A stretch of DNA of 64,000 nucleotides from Anaerolineae bacterium (GCA_030425205.1 JAUIAP010000028.1:1-64000), one strand, 5' to 3'; numbered from the stretch's first letter, positions 1-8,887 are shown. Notes: generated by a model not told the origin, from the sequence alone. Program-made: numbers and translations.

Positions 1-1509
1 ATCGTCAAACAGTTCGCGGCGATGGGTTTCAGTTGTGCCATCGGGCGCGGTCAACGTAATGTCGAGCCATTCGGCGAGGACAAAATTGGTTGCCAGCGGG
101 AAGCTGGTGATGAGATCATCAAACGCTGTGCCGTTGATCGGTTCGCCCGACTCACCGACGACGAAGTAAGGCGTGTAGGTGTGCTGGACGTTGGTAAAGA
201 CGAGACCGCCAGAGCCATTCGACTCGACAACGTGCGCGAAGGTGACAGGTTCGCCAATTAGTTCGACGCTGCTGAACGTAGCAGAAAGCGGTTCGATCTG
301 GAACAATCCCGTTCCACCGATAGGGAACTCGCTGTACTTTTCGACGGTGACGACCATTGTGATTTTGTGGCGTGTGTTGTCGGGCAGTTCGGCGATGCGA
401 CCGCTGCTGCTGGTGGCAAAGGTGTCGCCAGCGGTGGCGGTTGGGAAGCTGGGATCGAACATCGTCCAGCCCGTCGTTGGTAAATACGCCTCGACCCACG
501 CATGGTTTTGGGCGTCAGCCAGCAATGCGGGATCGCTGCTGGGGTTGGCGACGGGCGTGCCAGCGGGGATGTGACCGCCGAGCGTGTTCGGGTTGGTGAA
601 CATGCTGTCGATCAGGGTGGCGGCGTTGGGGGTTGAGAGCGTGCCTTGATGGTAGGCGGCGGGAATGCCGCTGGCACGGAAGAGGGCGACGAGCAGCGAC
701 GCTTGGTCGATGCCGTTGCCCGCCTCGCTCCAGAGCGTGCCGCGTGCGCCGCGCAAGCTGCCGTCGTAGGTTTCATAATTTAGGTCGCGCACAAAGTTGA
801 AGAGGTCGGTGGGGTCGGCTTGTAATTCGGCCGATTTCCGCAACACATATTCATCTTCACAATTCGCATCAATCGTGCAGACGAGCCATTGCTCGAAGCT
901 GTCGGGGGCGAGGGTGAGGGGGGTGGAATCGGCCGAAACCAGCCTTCCGCGCCAATGTCCCTGCGCCACTGCGCCATCGCTCAACGTCACAAAATCCCCC
1001 GCGCTGCTCGGAATCGTCAGCGTCATCACGGCGGTCGCGCTGCCAAGTGGGGGAATGTCGCCCAAATTGACGGCGATCTGCGAACCTTCACTGTCGGCGT
1101 ATGGGCTTGCGGCGACAAACGCCACACCCGCACCCGTCAAATCATCCGTCAGCACCACATCGCGTACCGTGTTCGGGTCACTCTCGAAATCGGTCGCCAG
1201 AATGGCGTCAATCGTGTCCGTGACGGACGCGCCATGTGTCAACTCAGGACGCACAACGGGGCCAGCCTCGTTGCGAACGGTGTAAGTGACGACGAGCGAG
1301 CCATCTGCTTGATAGGTTGATTGGTTGCGCGTGATAGTGAGGGGTGCTGTAGGCTGGACAACCGTTGCATTTTGTGGTGCGCTTGGTTGCGCTTGCACGG
1401 TTGGCGTGGACGACATAGACGCCCAGACGCTGGGGGGATTGAGCGTCAATAGCAGTGCAGTAACAATGCACAGATTGATCGCCTTATGCAGGGATTTTGG
1501 AAAAGACAT
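1..1509 (-). CDS. Secreted transglutaminase-fold protein, cut by the window edge
   Basis: The frame stays open from the ATG at 1509 to base 1 (503 codons visible), so the C-terminus is missing. An AAGGAG lies about 10 bases upstream of the start. Residues 1-32 are a signal peptide. A beta-rich region (about 40-200) is followed by a transglutaminase-like core with the order GTLWSEAGNGIDQA (about 256-270), LFRASGIPAAY, NHAWVEAY (His336) and MFDPSF (Asp352). The position that holds the nucleophilic Cys in active papain-like transglutaminases (C-x-D-x-A) is Gly266, while His and Asp are kept. The protein may therefore be a non-catalytic binding or cross-bridge domain, or belong to the Cys-less subfamily seen in large exported repeat proteins. 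Location is outside the membrane. The residues just before the edge (HRRELFDD) suggest more protein follows. The fold is fairly secure; activity is doubtful. Confidence 0.8.
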   Translation of the reverse strand, partial: MSFPKSLHKAINLCIVTALLLTLNPPSVWASMSSTPTVQAQPSAPQNATVVQPTAPLTITRNQSTYQADGSLVVTYTVRNEAGPVVRPELTHGASVTDTIDAILATDFESDPNTVRDVVLTDDLTGAGVAFVAASPYADSEGSQIAVNLGDIPPLGSATAVMTLTIPSSAGDFVTLSDGAVAQGHWRGRLVSADSTPLTLAPDSFEQWLVCTIDANCEDEYVLRKSAELQADPTDLFNFVRDLNYETYDGSLRGARGTLWSEAGNGIDQASLLVALFRASGIPAAYHQGTLSTPNAATLIDSMFTNPNTLGGHIPAGTPVANPSSDPALLADAQNHAWVEAYLPTTGWTMFDPSFPTATAGDTFATSSSGRIAELPDNTRHKITMVVTVEKYSEFPIGGTGLFQIEPLSATFSSVELIGEPVTFAHVVESNGSGGLVFTNVQHTYTPYFVVGESGEPINGTAFDDLITSFPLATNFVLAEWLDITLTAPDGTTETHRRELFDD

Positions 1510-1720
1510 ATTTTGAAGCTCCTTGTTTGTCAGCCATCTAAACGATGCAAGCGAGAGGTTTTCCGGCTCCCGCCCACCTCTGCGACGCAACTCATTTGTG
1601 AGCGCGTGCCGAGTTACTTTATAGGATAGAAAGGGAGCGATCCAAAAACGATCCATAAATTTGTCAAACAGAAATCAGTGGCATGATCTTGATTTACAAC
1701 TTTTGATCAGAAATATCCCT
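1510..1720 (-). other. Possible structured 5' leader of the transglutaminase-fold gene
   Basis: This gene-free stretch precedes the minus-strand gene starting at 1509. Read on the minus strand, about 1600 to 1545 can fold: AGAGGU pairs with ACCUCU around an inner GGC/GCC hairpin closed by a GGGA loop, and a second helix pairs GCGU with the downstream UGCA-containing strand. A second short hairpin (CUCA/UGAG) lies upstream. I compared it by eye with cyclic-di-GMP, cobalamin, SAM and glycine aptamers and found no convincing match. It may be chance or an unclassified leader. Confidence 0.2.
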
Positions 1721-1722
1721 AT

Positions 1723-1751
1723 TTGATCAATCCCCATAACCCGCATACAAT
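1723..1751 (+). promoter_or_regulatory. Sigma70-like promoter of the HARE-HTH gene
   Basis: TTGATC at 1723-1728 and TACAAT at 1746-1751 are separated by exactly 17 bases. Transcription would begin near 1758, about 100 bases before the preferred start at 1859. Confidence 0.5.
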
Positions 1752-1858
1752 CTGACAACGCAAAGTAGAGAGGTTTCGCAGCTAGTAATAGACAATCGCA
1801 AAGCGTAATGATTTGCCATTGCCGCTTACCGTCTGCCAACCCCACATCAATACAATCC

Positions 1859-2911
1859 ATGTCAACACAACTCTCCGCACTCGATGCCGCCTATGCCGTT
1901 CTTTTGCAAGCGGGTCAGCCATTGAACAACAAAGAGATCACGCGCCGTGTTCTCGAACAGTCACTCTGGCAGACAACAGGCAAAACGCCGGGTTCCACGC
2001 TCAACGCACGCATTACCGTCGATATAAAAAAGAAGGGTGAAAAGTCGCGCTTCCAACGCACAAAGAAAGGGATCTATGCGCTGCGTGAGTGGGGGATGCC
2101 CGAATATAAGCCCGTGCGGAAAAAGGCGGCCGCCAAGCAAAGCAAGCCTGAGAGTCCGCTGCAACAGACGTTTGTATATGCCAACGCGGCGGAAAAAGTG
2201 CTTGCTGAGTATGCCAATGAGCAGCCGGCGCACTATCAAGAGATCGCCGACAAGATGCTCGAATTGGGGCTCGTTTCGACGCAGGGGAGCACACCCGACG
2301 CAACGCTTAACGCCATTCTCGTGCAAGAGATCGCGCAGGCGCGGCAGCAGGGAGAGATACCGCGTTTTTATAGTCAAGGCAGAGGATATTACGGTCTCAA
2401 CGCATGGATGGGTGAGGGGATTTCTTATCGTATCGCGCAACACAATCGCAAGATTCGCAAGAAATTACTCGCGCAGTTGCAGGAGATGGATGGCGTAGCG
2501 TTTGAGCATTTAATCGGCCGATTGTTGATCGCGCTCGGTTTTCAAGATGTGGTCGTCGCACCCTCTAGCGTCGAGGACAGCATCGACCTGCATGGCACGC
2601 TCGTCGTCGGCACAGTCATTCAAACGCGCATGGTCGTGCGGGTCGTGCGTTTGAAGAGCGGCAAGAACATTAGAAAATCAACCGTGCAAAAGCTGCGCGA
2701 CAGCTTGGATGCACACGAACAGGGTCTGCTCATCACCCCCTGCGACTTCAGCGATGGCGCATTGAATGAGTCTCACCGCAACGATGTGGCGCCTGTCGCA
2801 TTACTCGGTGGCGAGGAGCTGGTGCGCGTTCTCATCGCACATGACATCGGCATCGAGCGCAAACAATATGATCTGATCGACATTGCCGATAGTGACAAGC
2901 TGGCGAGTTAG
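1859..2911 (+). CDS. Double HARE-HTH protein with Mrr-like C-terminal domain
   Basis: Two HARE-HTH (HB1/ASXL-type winged helix) domains, residues about 3-80 and 105-185, share the pattern 'A-x-x-V-L ... I-x-x-x-M/V-L-x-x-x-L ... T-P-x-x-T-L-N-A' and end in 'G-I/Y-Y-A/G-L'. They are followed by a restriction-endonuclease-fold (Mrr_cat-like) region, about 200-335. HARE-HTH domains are predicted in the literature to recognise modified DNA, and Mrr enzymes cut methylated DNA. In the Mrr part the acidic position is present (SIDLHG, about 241), but the usual Q/E-x-K is replaced by R-V-V-R (about 260), so catalysis may be lost. An upstream in-frame ATG at 1808 exists, but the HARE fold begins right after 1859. 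Neither start has a clear Shine-Dalgarno. It stands alone, with no methyltransferase nearby. A nucleoid or epigenetic reader and a restriction enzyme are both possible. Confidence 0.72.
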   Translation: MSTQLSALDAAYAVLLQAGQPLNNKEITRRVLEQSLWQTTGKTPGSTLNARITVDIKKKGEKSRFQRTKKGIYALREWGMPEYKPVRKKAAAKQSKPESPLQQTFVYANAAEKVLAEYANEQPAHYQEIADKMLELGLVSTQGSTPDATLNAILVQEIAQARQQGEIPRFYSQGRGYYGLNAWMGEGISYRIAQHNRKIRKKLLAQLQEMDGVAFEHLIGRLLIALGFQDVVVAPSSVEDSIDLHGTLVVGTVIQTRMVVRVVRLKSGKNIRKSTVQKLRDSLDAHEQGLLITPCDFSDGALNESHRNDVAPVALLGGEELVRVLIAHDIGIERKQYDLIDIADSDKLAS

Positions 2912-2995
2912 GTGAAACAATGCACGTAGCAACGTTCACCTATGGTTAAAACCAGAGGCTGACACGCAAAACACGCTTAAGCGCGTTGTCTTCCC

Positions 2996-3011
2996 GTGCG
3001 TTTTAACGCAC
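2996..3011. repeat. Short palindrome GTGCGTT/TTAACGCAC
   Basis: A 16-base inverted repeat lies in the 223-base gap between two genes pointing towards each other. Other short hairpins sit beside it, such as the CCTCG/CGAGG arms around 3084-3100. The gap probably acts as a weak bidirectional terminator region. No gene is visible in it. Confidence 0.3.
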
Positions 3012-3134
3012 TTTGTGTAACAGCCTGCAGTTTTAACTGTAGGATTTCGATACCCCAGTTAATTTTTGAATGTTCAACCAACCTCGCTCTGGAAACGAGG
3101 TTTCCAACCTCGGCTACGACTTAAATTATCAAAG

Positions 3135-3869
3135 TCAACTTTTTCTGACTATGCGAACCCCAACTGTTGCTAGCGCAAGCAGTGCGAAGATCCCCATAAT
3201 GATCGTGCCGATCTGTCGCGCAGACACCGCCGATTGAGCAATCCCAACACTTGTCGGCACAGCGGTTGAGCTTTCAATCACTTTTAGCGAGAAATCTCCC
3301 ACAATCGTTTGCGGATCGATGCTGTAACCCCAAATTGTCTCGCGGTACTCACCTGTCGCAATGCCGTTGCTGACCGTTCCAATCAGGCGAAATTGCCGCT
3401 GCCCCACCTTGCCCGCCGCCGTGACAAATTCGATTCGCTCCGATTCAATTGCCAGATTTACCCCATCAAACGTCCCAGATAGTTGAGGGCCAGCGGATTT
3501 GGGCGTTACCGTCGTTGTCGTCGGCGTTGTCGTATCAACGGTGTATTCTGTTGTGAAAACCAGCGTGGTTGTCAGGTCTACATATCCAGTGACATTGTTT
3601 GCGCTTTTTTCGAGCCAAAGCGCCAGATCGATCTCACCCAGATCTGGCATGGTGTCTAGGATTTCGGCCGATGGCGCAACAAGCGCATCACTGTAGGCAC
3701 CGGGTACACCCCAATGCAGATCGACCTCCCCCAGCATTGTGTAGTCGATTCGCAACGTTGGCGCACTGCTGCCAGCGCGTGCCACAGCCGTCGCCGCGAT
3801 TCCCAAGAGTGCAAGCGTCAATACGATCATGCTACTCATTGCAATTGTCATTTGATGCCGTCTATTCAT
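3135..3869 (-). CDS. Small membrane-anchored exoprotein, unknown function
   Basis: 244 residues. There is an N-terminal signal/anchor (about 8-32, with AIAMSS-like small residues then a Leu/Ile stretch), a 180-residue beta-rich extracellular domain with many Thr/Val strands, and a C-terminal hydrophobic helix (about 218-240) ending in the basic tail RIVRKS. Just before the C-terminal helix is PTSVGIAQS, similar to PTAVGGIQQS in the giant beta-helix protein at 10.4-14.6 kb. AGGTGA precedes the ATG. It is the last gene of a three-gene minus-strand operon, 49 bases after the giant helical protein. I do not recognise a family. Confidence 0.7.
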   Translation of the reverse strand: MNRRHQMTIAMSSMIVLTLALLGIAATAVARAGSSAPTLRIDYTMLGEVDLHWGVPGAYSDALVAPSAEILDTMPDLGEIDLALWLEKSANNVTGYVDLTTTLVFTTEYTVDTTTPTTTTVTPKSAGPQLSGTFDGVNLAIESERIEFVTAAGKVGQRQFRLIGTVSNGIATGEYRETIWGYSIDPQTIVGDFSLKVIESSTAVPTSVGIAQSAVSARQIGTIIMGIFALLALATVGVRIVRKS

Positions 3870-3918
3870 ATCGTCACCTGTTTTGCACTACTCCCGCTCT
3901 ATGACGGGAGCAGGTTTT

Positions 3919-6900
3919 TTACCAATCAATCCGAATACAGTCGTTCGGCTCTGGATTGCCTTCTGTACGGTTCGACTTAACGGTGCTGAAGTTGAGCTCA
4001 ATATCAGTCAACTGCTGCAAATCCATATCACTTTGCCCCGCATCTGGATTGCCAGCCCGCACGATGACGCTCCAATTGGTCGAGGAGACGGGCAACCCTT
4101 CAAACGCACCAGTGCGATAGTTGGTCGAGTCGGGAGCGGGTTGGCCGCCGCTGTTCGCCACGTCCGCAAAGAATGTGCTTGTCGTGGCCTCGGCGTTTTG
4201 TCCAACGGGCCAATAGAGGCCAAGCAGTGCGGCAGGCGCGACGACGCGGTAATCAAAGATGCAACCTGCATGACTTTTCACATGCGTCATGCCACCCTGC
4301 GTCAGCGTCACGCTGCGATACGTTAACTGGTTGATCGCCTGATCGGTCACGAGATTGATGCTGACTCCCGTGTTCTCGACGTAGGGGGTTCCCTTTCCAC
4401 CAAGCTGCAACCGCCACAATGCGTCATATCCTTCCAAGATCACATTGTCGAACAGTCCGCTCGCCACGAGTGAGGTTGGGAAATTGAAGTGCAGCTGTGG
4501 CTTGCCGTTGCTGCCCGTCACCGTATTGTCGGCGACCCATGCGCGGAAGTCACTCGCGCGCCGCGTCGCGATCTGCTGCGCCGTCGGATTGGCGATTCCC
4601 TCGCCGATCAGCTGGGTGCGAATCACGTCATCCGACAATAGAAGGACATGCTGTGCAACTGAAATCGTCGGGAGATCAAACGCCTCTTTACTCGCGTCGG
4701 CAAAGGCGGCCATGTTGCCCGTCGTCGATTGCAGATCGTTGAGATATTTGATGATGTCCTGCGCTGTCCGTGCGCGGTAGATGTCGGAAATTCGGAAGTT
4801 GTATTTGAACAGGCTGTCGGCAAACTCGTACTCTGCCCGTCGTGCTGCCAGATAGGCCATCCGCGCCGCCTTTTCTAGTTCTGTCGCCAGTTCAATCCGT
4901 GCCGAGTCGCGCACGATGCGATAGCTCGGATCATTGGCAGGTAGCTCGTTAAACCATGCCCGCATGCGCTTGGTTTCGCGGACATTGCGGTTGAGCACGT
5001 CGAGATTACCCTGAACTTCTGACCGCTTCGACTGAAACGCTTGGAATGCCGCCTGTGCCTCAATCAACAGTTCTGTCTGGTCAAGCAGTAAATTGGTAAT
5101 CGCCAATTCGTTTTGAGCGTTTTCGATGGAGATGTTAGCATCGGTCGATGCAGTACCAGCTGCGATTGTCAGCGCCAGCGAAATGCCACCGGCGGCACCG
5201 CAGGCGACGGTGGAGGATAAGAAACTGTCCAATGAGAAATCGATACAGCCCACCGAGTTGAGCAGCACGCCCGACGCATCGGCTGCCGTTTGTAGTGCGC
5301 CCGTCAGTGACAAGGCATCAGTCACGATGGCGTTTGCATCGGCCGATGCCTGAACCCGCGCATTGATATTTTCCATCGCCTGCACAATGCGTAAGTAGTC
5401 GAGATAGATCGAGCGCAATTCGAGCAGTCCCGTGCGCGCATCCGTTCCATCATTTACACTCACCATGCAACTGTCGAATGTGCTGTTATCGAGATGGGCT
5501 TTACCGATGCATTCTTGAATGATCGTCGCCTGTTGTTCGATGCACGCAAACCACTGCGCGTCATCGTTTCCAAAGCTGTCTAAGTCACAGCCGCTAAAGT
5601 TGTAGATCTGGGTGTCGAGACCTAGCCCTGTTCCGTTGCCATTGCGAATCTCCTGCACCGTTTCGCGCAGCTTGTCTTGCTGAATATCGAATAGGCGCGT
5701 TTGGAGTTCCTCGCGTTCTTGAAGTTCGGCCGAATTTTGCGCCAAGCACATCGCCTCATCCCATAGCCCACGCTCTCCCGAATTGGTTTCGCAGTTGAGG
5801 GCTGCACTCGATTGGTAGCGGCGCATCGGCGTGGCGGTCACGTCTAGCCCAAAGATGTTGCGACCCGCCGTCAACTCCCGCGACTGTCGGCGCGTCGTCT
5901 GCAACGCCAGCACGAGATCGGCGAGTTGGCTGCCATCGGGACGTTCCCCAGCGGCACAGCCAGCCGTCTCTCCCGCCCCCACCAGTGCGCTCATCGCCAC
6001 CGTTTTCAAATAGCCGTCATGCGCGCCCTGTCGAAATTGGGCTTGCGCCTGTGCTTCCGCCGCTGAAACCCCTTGCGGCGTGTTGATGCCAAGATAGCTC
6101 AGACGCGACGCGATGTGATATTGCATCGTCGTCTGCCGTTCGGACGCACGCGAAAGCAGCGACCACTCTGTTTGGGTATAAAAGTCGGAAACGAGACAGC
6201 CGCTGCCCAACCTGACACGTAGCGCACTTTCGAGCGTTTGCTCGGCAAGTTCATACTGATGGCGCGCCGCGCGCATTTGGGCGACCTCGCCAATCACAAA
6301 CTGCTCGCCGCCAAAAAAGCTGCCGCTGAAGTTGACGCCAAGCGCGTCCACCTCAAACTCTTGTCCAAAAATCATGCGAACATTGGCCGCCTCGCGCACA
6401 CTCTGACGCAGCCGCGCCGCGAAGTTGCACCAATCCACAACTGGCGGCAACACTTGTCCCGTAAAGTTTGGATCAGCGGGATAGGGATCTTCAGGTTGGG
6501 CTGGATCGCACAATGCTTTATCGTACCCTGCTGGCACAATGGACGTGTAATTGGGGTCAGCGCGGAAACGCACGGGGTTGGCGGAGTCGTCAGCTTCGGG
6601 CGCATAGACGAGCAGATAGGCGTATAAATCACGAGCGAGACGTAGGTCGGTCTCGGCCGCATCGACAATCTCGATCAACGTCGCTGGATCGTCTTGGTTG
6701 TAAGGGGTCTCGCCCTGATAGATAGAGGCAAAGCCAGACTCCGCATCGAGATTCCGCAGGTGGGTTGAGAAGTCGTTATTCGGCCGATAAGGCGAGATGG
6801 ACTCCCGCAACGTCAATCCGCGCTGCAACGCTGCTCGTGCCTGCTCTTCCACGCGAACGAGATCGGGGTTATAGAGCAACGCCCCCACGCTCGGCGTGGA

Positions 6901-7122
6901 CGCATCGGTTAACTGTGGATTGCTCGGTGCAGAACTTGCCGCACTCCAGCCGCCGCTCACGAGGCAACCCGCCTCGTCCACCGCGCATGGAATGGCAGTC
7001 ACACCCGCGCCGCTGATCTGCACCGTGTTCAAGACCAACGCCAAGCCGAGACAAATGCCCGTCAAGATGCCGCCCAGCCAGCTAGGATCACGGTGCGCGT
7101 CTAAGATATTTTGGTCACGCAT
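3919..7122 (-). CDS. Giant helical membrane/exported protein, unknown family
   Basis: 1067 residues from the ATG at 7122, which has CTGGAG about 8 bases upstream. An in-frame extension to 7341 overlaps the preceding gene and is Cys/His-rich nonsense, so I reject it. Residues about 15-40 form a signal peptide or anchor. Most of the rest is long alpha-helical and probably coiled coil (for example the LQEREELQTRLFDIQQDKL region, an IENAQNELAITNLLLDQTE region, and an RMAYLAARRAEYEFADSLF region). A smaller beta-rich C-terminal part, about 860-1067, contains LEGYDALWRLQLGG and ends in DCIRIDW. It lies 20 bases downstream of a tail-collar-fold exoprotein and is probably co-expressed with it. The combination of a long helical body, a beta C-terminus and a fibre-like partner resembles a shaft or adhesin, but no known family is recognised. 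Confidence 0.75.
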   Translation of the reverse strand: MRDQNILDAHRDPSWLGGILTGICLGLALVLNTVQISGAGVTAIPCAVDEAGCLVSGGWSAASSAPSNPQLTDASTPSVGALLYNPDLVRVEEQARAALQRGLTLRESISPYRPNNDFSTHLRNLDAESGFASIYQGETPYNQDDPATLIEIVDAAETDLRLARDLYAYLLVYAPEADDSANPVRFRADPNYTSIVPAGYDKALCDPAQPEDPYPADPNFTGQVLPPVVDWCNFAARLRQSVREAANVRMIFGQEFEVDALGVNFSGSFFGGEQFVIGEVAQMRAARHQYELAEQTLESALRVRLGSGCLVSDFYTQTEWSLLSRASERQTTMQYHIASRLSYLGINTPQGVSAAEAQAQAQFRQGAHDGYLKTVAMSALVGAGETAGCAAGERPDGSQLADLVLALQTTRRQSRELTAGRNIFGLDVTATPMRRYQSSAALNCETNSGERGLWDEAMCLAQNSAELQEREELQTRLFDIQQDKLRETVQEIRNGNGTGLGLDTQIYNFSGCDLDSFGNDDAQWFACIEQQATIIQECIGKAHLDNSTFDSCMVSVNDGTDARTGLLELRSIYLDYLRIVQAMENINARVQASADANAIVTDALSLTGALQTAADASGVLLNSVGCIDFSLDSFLSSTVACGAAGGISLALTIAAGTASTDANISIENAQNELAITNLLLDQTELLIEAQAAFQAFQSKRSEVQGNLDVLNRNVRETKRMRAWFNELPANDPSYRIVRDSARIELATELEKAARMAYLAARRAEYEFADSLFKYNFRISDIYRARTAQDIIKYLNDLQSTTGNMAAFADASKEAFDLPTISVAQHVLLLSDDVIRTQLIGEGIANPTAQQIATRRASDFRAWVADNTVTGSNGKPQLHFNFPTSLVASGLFDNVILEGYDALWRLQLGGKGTPYVENTGVSINLVTDQAINQLTYRSVTLTQGGMTHVKSHAGCIFDYRVVAPAALLGLYWPVGQNAEATTSTFFADVANSGGQPAPDSTNYRTGAFEGLPVSSTNWSVIVRAGNPDAGQSDMDLQQLTDIELNFSTVKSNRTEGNPEPNDCIRIDW

Positions 7123-7142
7123 CAGTTTTTCTCCAGGCTGCA

Positions 7143-8057
7143 TTAGCGCACTCGGCAGAGCTTTAAGGTCAAAATGTGGGGTGGATCGAAGGTGTGTGTG
7201 TGTGCACCCATTGAATCTGTGTGCTCCGTGACTGGAACACCGGGCGCATAAAAAGTGATAATGGCACCACCATTCACAAAGCTGTAGGTCGATGCAGACA
7301 GTTGGTTTCCCGCACCGTCCGTTAACGCACCACCCGTCCAAATGCGTGATTGATGATTGTGTTCGCCGGCCGACCCTGTTGAAGTGTTGCCTCCGATTTG
7401 TCCCGCCATTGCCTGATTGGTCGTGCCGCGCGCAAACTTTTGATCAAAGTTTGGCAGGGCCATGCCGTTGAACGGGCTGAGAAGATCATTCACGATCTGA
7501 CCATTGCAGACGAGAAAACCCGTTGGCAGCGGGGTATCGGCCGCTGGGGGCATCCAGTCCATCACGCCACCGACCGGAACGCCGCCGTTGAGCGAATACA
7601 ACGCCCACGGCACGGCGTGCAGACGTTCGCGTGGAAGCTGCACGACGGTGTCCACCGTCAGTTCGAGATAAAGCGGGGCGGCTTCAAATGCGGATAGGAG
7701 CGCATCGGCCGAATTTGGCGCATCCCCCAACACGATGTTGAACTGTCCCTCTCGCACGTTGACGTTATCAAACGTTTCGGTATAGACCGTCGTCCCATTG
7801 ACAGGGTCATCCCACAACCTTGCGACGATGTCGCGGGTTCCGTCAATCGGGGTACCGTTTTGCAGCCGCAACATTCCCTGATAGTTGAACGATGCTGGAA
7901 TGGTCGTCACTGCACTCGCCGTCCGAGCCTCCCCTTGTGCTGCGGCAAACGGTGTGTCGTACCCTAATAGCGACAGCAAGCCATACAGTGCAAGGGCTAC
8001 GAGCGTAAACAGGCCAATCGTTTGTGTCAGTGTTTGAAATCCCGTCTTGTTATTCAT
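7143..8057 (-). CDS. Exported phage tail-collar-fold protein
   Basis: 304 residues from the ATG at 8057, with GGAG 6-7 bases upstream. The TTG start at 8069 would put that Shine-Dalgarno inside the gene. A signal peptide or anchor (about 10-38, LFTLVALALYGLLSLLG) is followed by a beta domain of the type often found before fibre heads (FNYQGMLRLQNG ... FDNVNVREGQFNIVLG). A Tail Collar-like domain (about 150-304) follows: GGVMDWMPPAADTPLPTGFLVCNGQ, ALPNFDQKFARG, then GEHNHQS and GAHTHTF. The paired H-x-H motifs match the metal-binding tips of T4-type short-tail-fibre proteins. There are no other phage genes here, so this is more likely a domesticated surface adhesin than prophage. It is the first gene of the 8057-3135 operon. 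Confidence 0.75.
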   Translation of the reverse strand: MNNKTGFQTLTQTIGLFTLVALALYGLLSLLGYDTPFAAAQGEARTASAVTTIPASFNYQGMLRLQNGTPIDGTRDIVARLWDDPVNGTTVYTETFDNVNVREGQFNIVLGDAPNSADALLSAFEAAPLYLELTVDTVVQLPRERLHAVPWALYSLNGGVPVGGVMDWMPPAADTPLPTGFLVCNGQIVNDLLSPFNGMALPNFDQKFARGTTNQAMAGQIGGNTSTGSAGEHNHQSRIWTGGALTDGAGNQLSASTYSFVNGGAIITFYAPGVPVTEHTDSMGAHTHTFDPPHILTLKLCRVR

Positions 8058-8329
8058 TTGTGTCTCCAAGCATCACGCTATTCAATTCGTGGTGTGTGAA
8101 AATACACCACGCTTCACGGAATGCTATGAACAGCATAGTGATCAACTATGACCAAACTGTGACCAGCGGGTGTTATGATTACCGTTCAACGCACGTTTTC
8201 CTGATTACACTACCATCGCTAGCATTATTTACAGGGTGGTTGAAAATTGTTGAACCAATTGTGATCGATTATGTGGTGGCATGCGTATAAGGGGCGAATT
8301 GGAGATGCAGAAGTTTGTAAGGACTCAGG
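8058..8329. other. Divergent intergenic region between tail-collar operon and sigma factor
   Basis: No gene is seen. It holds near-repeated CTATGAnCA/CTATGACCA words around 8120-8165 and a small inverted repeat ATGCTATGAACAGCAT. These could be operator-like, but I cannot point to a clear ECF-type promoter. AAGGA precedes the sigma-factor ATG at 8330. Confidence 0.3.
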
Positions 8330-8887
8330 ATGGTCGAAAATTGGATCGAACGCTGGCGCACAGTCGGCGATGAAACAGCAGCTGAGGCACTCTATAACCA
8401 CTTTCACCTACGCCTGTTTCGGCTGGCTTATGGCTTGCTGGGCGACAGGGATGATGCAGAGGATGTCATGCAGGAAACATTGAAGTACGCACTGGAGCAT
8501 ATCGGCCGATTCGACCCCACCCGCGCACAGTTTGGCAGTTGGTTACACACCATTGCGGTGAGCCGTGCGCGAGATAAGCAGCGACGTAAAAAGACGATCA
8601 ACAAGTTGGTCACACAGCTATGGCAGCGCAACGGACGACGTAGCGCACCGTCGGTTGAAACAGTTGTGACACAGACGCAAACGTGTGATTCACTGATTTC
8701 AGCGGTGCAAACCCTGCCGATCGCGCAACGTGAAGTCGTTTTGTTGCGCTACTGGTCGGGCTACACGTTTCCCGAAATCGGCCGAATCGTGGGCAAATCA
8801 GAAGGGACAGTCAAGAGCCGCCTACGGCTTGCCCATAAGCAGTTGCAAAAAATTGTTGATCATCCTTTACAAGACGGAGGATTTTGA
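8330..8887 (+). CDS. ECF-type RNA polymerase sigma factor
   Basis: 185 residues, typical for sigma-70 group 4. Region 2 (about 18-90) has the core-binding motif GDRDDAEDVMQETL followed by a WLHTIAVSRARDKQRR promoter-melting/-10 segment. Region 4 (about 120-175) has LPIAQREVVLLRYWSGYTFPEI and a helix-turn-helix ending SEGTVKSRLRLA. AAGGA lies 7 bases before the ATG. The stop overlaps the start of the next gene (TGATG), so it is translationally coupled to its own anti-sigma factor. It is divergent from the exoprotein operon at 8057-3135, which is a candidate target. Confidence 0.93.
   Translation: MVENWIERWRTVGDETAAEALYNHFHLRLFRLAYGLLGDRDDAEDVMQETLKYALEHIGRFDPTRAQFGSWLHTIAVSRARDKQRRKKTINKLVTQLWQRNGRRSAPSVETVVTQTQTCDSLISAVQTLPIAQREVVLLRYWSGYTFPEIGRIVGKSEGTVKSRLRLAHKQLQKIVDHPLQDGGF

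Noticed and set aside
1535..1610. Cyclic-di-GMP riboswitch in the leader of the first gene
   Set aside because: The conserved GCAAACC and GACGCAAAGCC blocks are not present.
3919..7341. Longer 1140-residue version of the helical protein
   Set aside because: The extra N-terminus overlaps the upstream gene by 199 bases and lacks a Shine-Dalgarno, while the ATG at 7122 has one and opens a signal-like segment.
7143..8057. Prophage remnant indicated by the tail-collar protein
   Set aside because: The protein has a signal peptide and no phage structural, lysis or integrase genes lie nearby; domesticated use is more likely.
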